Shown piece after piece: positions 5,829-8,591 of a DNA stretch of 8,591 nucleotides; the stretch's first letter is position 1; each line of letters begins with the position of its first letter. The DNA lies in assembly GCA_945911685.1 (NCBI GenBank), contig CAMEAW010000121.1, positions 1 to 8,591 on the forward strand. The letters run 5' to 3'. The translations under genes were made by a program, and so were the position numbers. The notes below the pieces were generated by a model, which did no database searches, was not told the origin of the DNA, and was given only the letters and a program-made list of their open reading frames with translations. Source of the stretch: Bordetella parapertussis (GTDB taxonomy: Bacteria > Pseudomonadota > Gammaproteobacteria > Burkholderiales > Burkholderiaceae_B).

Positions 5829-6803
5829 TCATTCGACCGTTAACTTAATCTGCTTAAGCAGCGCCGCAAAGCTGTCGAGTTCTTTTTTAACTTGCGCTGA
5901 CATCTCTGCTGAAGTGTTGCCGATAGGCTCAGCGCCAGTGGCCAATAGTTGCTTTTTCACCTCAGGGATGTTGACGATTTTCGTGATCTCTGCACTGAGC
6001 TTATTCACAATATCGCTTGGGGTTTTGGCAGGCGCCATCAGTCCAAACCAGGTACCCACATCGAAACCCGGCAAAATTGTTTCGCTCAGTGTCGGCACTT
6101 CGGGCAAGGCAGACGAGCGCTTGGCGGTGGTCACTGCCAGCGCACGCGTTTTGCCGCCTGTGACTTGCGGCAAGCCAGCGGTGATGGTGTCAAACATTAA
6201 CTGAATTTGACCGCTGACTAGGTCAGCGATCGCGGGCGCACTGCCTTTGTAAGGAACGTGGACGATGTCTGTTTTGGCCTGCAGATTAAACATTTCGCCA
6301 ATCAAGTGATGGGCAGTGCCTGCACCCGCAGAGCCATAGTTCAGTTTGCCCGGTTGCGTTTTGGCCAACGCAACAAACTCTTGAATCGTATTGGCCGGAA
6401 CCTTTGCGTTGATAACAACCATGTTGGGGATCAGGGCAATGACGCTCACAGGGGCAAAATCACGGCCAATATCGTAGGGTACGGTTTTATAGACGTTTTG
6501 AGCAATGATGTGGTGCGTGGCAGCCAGCAGCAGGGTGTAGCCATCGGCTGGCGCTTTGGCAACCAGGTCAGCACCCAAGGTGGCACCCGCGCCAGGCTTG
6601 TTCTCGACAATGACGGTCTGGCCCCAGTCAGTGGTCATGCGCTGTGCCACTAGGCGTGCTAAGAAGTCGCTCGAGCCGCCCGGTGCGAACGGCACCACAA
6701 TTTTGATACTGCGATTCGGAAAGTTAGCTGCCGTTTGCGCAAACGAAAGCGAGGTTAAACAGGCAAACGCGCCGGCTGCAAAGATCTTAAGAAAAGTGGT
6801 CAT
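5829..6803 (-). CDS. Bug/TctC-family periplasmic substrate-binding protein
   Basis: A complete 324-residue Bug protein of normal family length. Residues 1-22 form a Sec-type signal peptide (MTTFLKIFAAGAFACL..., likely cut after SFA). The mature part shows IKIVVPFAPGGSSDFLAR (33-50), VIVENKPGAGATLGADLV (64-81), DGYTLLLA (87-94), LNYGSAGAGTAHHL (154-167) and VHVPYKGSAPAIADLVSGQI (181-200), the usual ligand-loop and hinge motifs. It should bind a small carboxylate or related acid in the periplasm. No TctA or TctB membrane gene is present, which is common for orphan Bug genes. The start ATG has an AAAGAGA stretch about 10 bases upstream. It sits 35 bp after the LON-domain gene and 57 bp before the CitE-like lyase on the same strand, so co-transcription with the lyase is likely and suggests a shared substrate. 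Confidence 0.95.
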   Translation of the reverse strand: MTTFLKIFAAGAFACLTSLSFAQTAANFPNRSIKIVVPFAPGGSSDFLARLVAQRMTTDWGQTVIVENKPGAGATLGADLVAKAPADGYTLLLAATHHIIAQNVYKTVPYDIGRDFAPVSVIALIPNMVVINAKVPANTIQEFVALAKTQPGKLNYGSAGAGTAHHLIGEMFNLQAKTDIVHVPYKGSAPAIADLVSGQIQLMFDTITAGLPQVTGGKTRALAVTTAKRSSALPEVPTLSETILPGFDVGTWFGLMAPAKTPSDIVNKLSAEITKIVNIPEVKKQLLATGAEPIGNTSAEMSAQVKKELDSFAALLKQIKLTVE

Positions 6804-6838
6804 TTTGTGTTGTCTCTTTTTTTGTAATTAACGCGAAG

Positions 6839-7468
6839 TTATTCAGGGTCTTTGAATACGCCCATTTCTTCTAAAAGTTCTTGTACCAGATCAAGCCTCA
6901 GTCTGGGGTTTTCCATGGTCAGAAGGTGTTGCTTTTGTTGCGAAGGTAAATCGAGTAACTCAGCGCACCGGTTGGCCACCCACGCACAGTCTTGCAACTG
7001 ATAGGGCTGAATGATGGGGCGTTGGTCTGGAGCGATGCCTTGGTCTTCAAGCGTGCGAATTATTTTTGTGAGCGCATCGGCGGTAGGTAAGAGTTCAGGG
7101 GGGATCGCAACAACTTCGTCGGGGGCGATCAGCTCAACTTCAGCTCGCCACAGACCATTAGCCTGAAGTTCTTTTTGAAGGATTTTGAAGCGTTGCCCGC
7201 CCTGGCAACGAATCATAAATAAACTAGGCTGCACCGCTTCGAAATGAATGATGGTGGCCAACGTGCCGATCTCTACAAACTCGATTTGTTTGCCTGCTAC
7301 CTGCACTTCAGCCCCCTGGTTTAGGGTGACGATGCCAAAAGGGGTGCTGTCACGCAGACATTTTTTAGTCATGTCCAGGTAGCGTACTTCAAAGATTTTG
7401 AGCGCCATCATGCCGGCCGGAAATAAGGTGGCGCCGATCGGAAAAATTGGAATGCTGAGTGTCTGCAT
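6839..7468 (-). CDS. LON peptidase substrate-binding (N-terminal) domain protein, stand-alone
   Basis: A protein of 209 residues from the ATG at 7466-7468. The N-terminus, IPIFPIGATLFPAG then KIFEVRYLDM (about 6-33), is the signature of the LON substrate-binding domain, followed by FGIVTLNQG, VEIGTLATI and FMIRCQGGQRFKI in the expected order. The C-terminal half (about 125-209) is mainly helical and ends LRLDLVQELLEEMGVFKDPE. There is no AAA+ ATPase or Ser-Lys protease domain, so it is not a Lon protease; the molecular role of such stand-alone proteins is poorly defined. The frame stays open to a TTG at 7477 giving 212 residues, but the ATG fits the family start better and GAAG lies just upstream of it. 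It precedes the Bug gene by 35 bp, but its general cellular nature suggests a chance neighbour rather than a pathway member. Confidence 0.9.
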   Translation of the reverse strand: MQTLSIPIFPIGATLFPAGMMALKIFEVRYLDMTKKCLRDSTPFGIVTLNQGAEVQVAGKQIEFVEIGTLATIIHFEAVQPSLFMIRCQGGQRFKILQKELQANGLWRAEVELIAPDEVVAIPPELLPTADALTKIIRTLEDQGIAPDQRPIIQPYQLQDCAWVANRCAELLDLPSQQKQHLLTMENPRLRLDLVQELLEEMGVFKDPE

Positions 7469-7518
7469 GATCTTCAAATAGTAAACGACAGCTTCGATAG
7501 CGGCTATTGTGCCTGAGA

Positions 7519-7547
7519 TTGACGCTAAGCTACTGACCCGATAACAT
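7519..7547 (+). promoter_or_regulatory. Putative sigma-70 promoter for the ABC permease operon
   Basis: TTGACG (7519-7524, 5 of 6 to the -35 consensus) and TAACAT (7542-7547, 4 of 6 to the -10) are separated by exactly 17 bases. Transcription would begin near 7554, about 34 bases before the permease ATG. The intergenic position between divergent genes supports it; it is predicted only. Confidence 0.5.
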
Positions 7548-7587
7548 CAGCTAGACTAGGGTCATTAGCTGACTGAAAAGGTATTTG

Positions 7588-8529
7588 ATGCTTGCCTACA
7601 CACTAAGGCGCGTGCTTTTGACGTTGCCGGTCATGCTCTTCGTAGCATTGTTCGTTTTTGGCCTGCTCAGCCTGACTCCCGGAGACCCCGCGGTGTTGTT
7701 GGCCGGTGAAGACGCCACCCCCGCTGATATTCTTCGAATTCGCCAGACTCTGGGGCTAGACGAGCCCTTTTTAGTGCGTTTTGCTGACTGGCTCTGGAAA
7801 GTCTTGCATGGCGATCTTGGCGTTTCGTTGTTTACGGGACTACAGGTTAGCCAGATGATTGGTCAGAGGCTCGCGCCGACCTTCACTTTGATGATTATGA
7901 CCCTCATTTTGTCGGTGACGCTGGCTGTTCCGCTTGGCGCGTTAGCGGCCTGGCGCCATAACAAGTTGTACGATCGCAGCATCATGATGATGGCTGTATT
8001 GAGCTTTTCAATCCCCTCTTTTGTCGTGGGGTATTTGCTAGCTTATGGCTTTGGTTTAGAGCTGCGCTGGCTACCGGTGCAAGGCTATGTGCCTTTTTCT
8101 CAAGGGTTCTGGGCTTCGATTCGAACCTTGATTTTGCCCACCTGTGCGTTGGGTAGCGTTTACGTGGCGCTGATCACAAGGATCAGTCGGGCAACGCTTC
8201 TTGAGACCTTGTCGCAAGATTACATCCGTACTGCGCGTTCAAAAGGCGTCAGCAACAAAGGCATTTTATTTCGGCATGCCTTAAAAAATGTGGGTGTTCC
8301 GATTGTGACCGTGGTGGGCAGTGGGGTCGCATTGTTAATTAGCGGTGCGGTCGTGACTGAAACGGTTTTCTCAATTCCTGGGGTTGGCCGCCTGACCGTT
8401 GACGCCATCTTGCGACGCGATTATCCGATTATTCAAGGCGTCATCCTGATGTTTAGTTTCATGTATGTATTAGTGAACCTGACGGTCGATCTTTTGTACC
8501 GTGTCTTCGACCCAAGGATTAAATACTGA
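7588..8529 (+). CDS. ABC transporter permease, DppB/OppB-like (dipeptide/oligopeptide/nickel family)
   Basis: A 313-residue inner-membrane protein of normal length for the DppB/OppB family. About six membrane segments are visible (roughly 9-29, 97-121, 133-158, 179-199, 236-260, 283-305). Typical features are the N-terminal YTLRRVLLTLPVM, LTPGDPA (29-35), the IRQTLGLDEP loop (51-60) and the EAA-type coupling motif around DYIRTARSKG (211-220), followed by FRHALKN and FSIPGVG. With DppC-type permease, two ATPases and a periplasmic binding protein it would import peptides or similar solutes; the substrate cannot be deduced. The ATG at 7588 has AAAAGG six bases upstream and is preferred over the TTG one codon earlier (7585). 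Its stop overlaps the next gene's start (TGATG), showing translational coupling. Confidence 0.95.
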   Translation: MLAYTLRRVLLTLPVMLFVALFVFGLLSLTPGDPAVLLAGEDATPADILRIRQTLGLDEPFLVRFADWLWKVLHGDLGVSLFTGLQVSQMIGQRLAPTFTLMIMTLILSVTLAVPLGALAAWRHNKLYDRSIMMMAVLSFSIPSFVVGYLLAYGFGLELRWLPVQGYVPFSQGFWASIRTLILPTCALGSVYVALITRISRATLLETLSQDYIRTARSKGVSNKGILFRHALKNVGVPIVTVVGSGVALLISGAVVTETVFSIPGVGRLTVDAILRRDYPIIQGVILMFSFMYVLVNLTVDLLYRVFDPRIKY

Positions 8530-8591
8530 TGGCCAAGTTCATTCAGGTATTTAAGCGGCATCCAACGATCGTTGTGGGTGGGTTTTTATTG
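8529..8591 (+). CDS. ABC transporter permease, DppC/OppC-like, N-terminal fragment (cut by window edge)
   Basis: Only 21 codons are present, starting at the ATG that shares its A with the stop of the upstream permease. The peptide begins MAKFIQVFKRHPTIVVGG, which matches the short basic leader (F-x-RHP) and onset of the first membrane helix usual in DppC-type partners. AAGGA lies about 11 bases before the ATG. Position directly after a DppB-type gene makes the assignment likely, but the visible stretch is too short to prove it. Confidence 0.75.
   Translation, partial: MAKFIQVFKRHPTIVVGGFLL

Noticed and set aside
5914..6831. Plus-strand open frames across the second Bug gene
   Set aside because: They are antisense to a complete Bug protein with signal peptide and conserved motifs; no independent support.
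7469..7477. TTG at 7477 as start of the LON-domain protein
   Set aside because: It has no ribosome site, and the ATG at 7468 gives the usual short N-terminus just before the IPIFPIG motif.
7585..7587. TTG at 7585 as start of the ABC permease
   Set aside because: The adjacent ATG at 7588 has AAAAGG at good spacing and matches the common family N-terminus.
1..8591. Mobile element, phage, CRISPR, toxin-antitoxin or riboswitch signatures
   Set aside because: No transposase or integrase motifs, terminal repeats, regularly spaced repeat arrays, small toxin-like pairs or recognisable riboswitch cores were seen.

Overview
The window looks like part of an accessory catabolic region from a betaproteobacterium, most likely Burkholderiales and perhaps the Alcaligenaceae. 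The main evidence is two Bug/TctC-type periplasmic binding proteins, which are greatly expanded in that group, next to MmgE/PrpD, TauD/TfdA and HpcH/HpaI genes, a typical neighbourhood there. Base composition is moderate, not the very high GC of classical Bordetella, so genus and species cannot be fixed from this sequence. No RNA genes, insertion sequences, phage genes or CRISPR arrays were seen.

Layout. A leftward unit holds an MmgE/PrpD protein (490-1890) followed by the 5' part of a Bug-type binding protein with a Tat-like leader (1-407, cut by the window edge). A 399-bp divergent control region (1891-2289) separates it from a rightward unit with a second, distantly related MmgE/PrpD protein (2290-3663) and a TauD/TfdA-type iron/2-oxoglutarate dioxygenase (3829-4905). 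The dioxygenase meets, tail to tail, a leftward set: a stand-alone LON-substrate-binding-domain protein (6839-7468), a second Bug protein (5829-6803) and a CitE-like HpcH/HpaI lyase (4902-5771). The two stop codons overlap in the palindrome TTAA. A new rightward operon starts at 7588 with a DppB/OppB-type ABC permease and the first codons of its DppC-type partner (8529-8591, cut).

How the genes may work together (inference). The binding proteins would capture a carboxylate-like compound. The dioxygenase would hydroxylate or cleave an organic acid. The MmgE/PrpD enzymes would dehydrate, isomerise or decarboxylate a (tri)carboxylate, and the CitE-like lyase would split a carbon-carbon bond in a hydroxyacyl compound. 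The substrate is unknown, and no CoA ligase, CoA transferase, TctA/TctB membrane component or regulator gene lies in the window. The LON-domain gene and the ABC permease operon are probably not part of this pathway.

The most useful non-coding signals are a 15-bp box (CGG[T/C]ATATAGTTG[T/C]G) upstream of both leftward genes at the left end, a 19-bp imperfect direct repeat before the second MmgE/PrpD gene, and a small palindrome with a nearby repeat before the dioxygenase. I did not find clear evidence of a wholly new kind of system. The best candidate for novelty is the undescribed substrate of this dioxygenase/dehydratase/lyase cluster.
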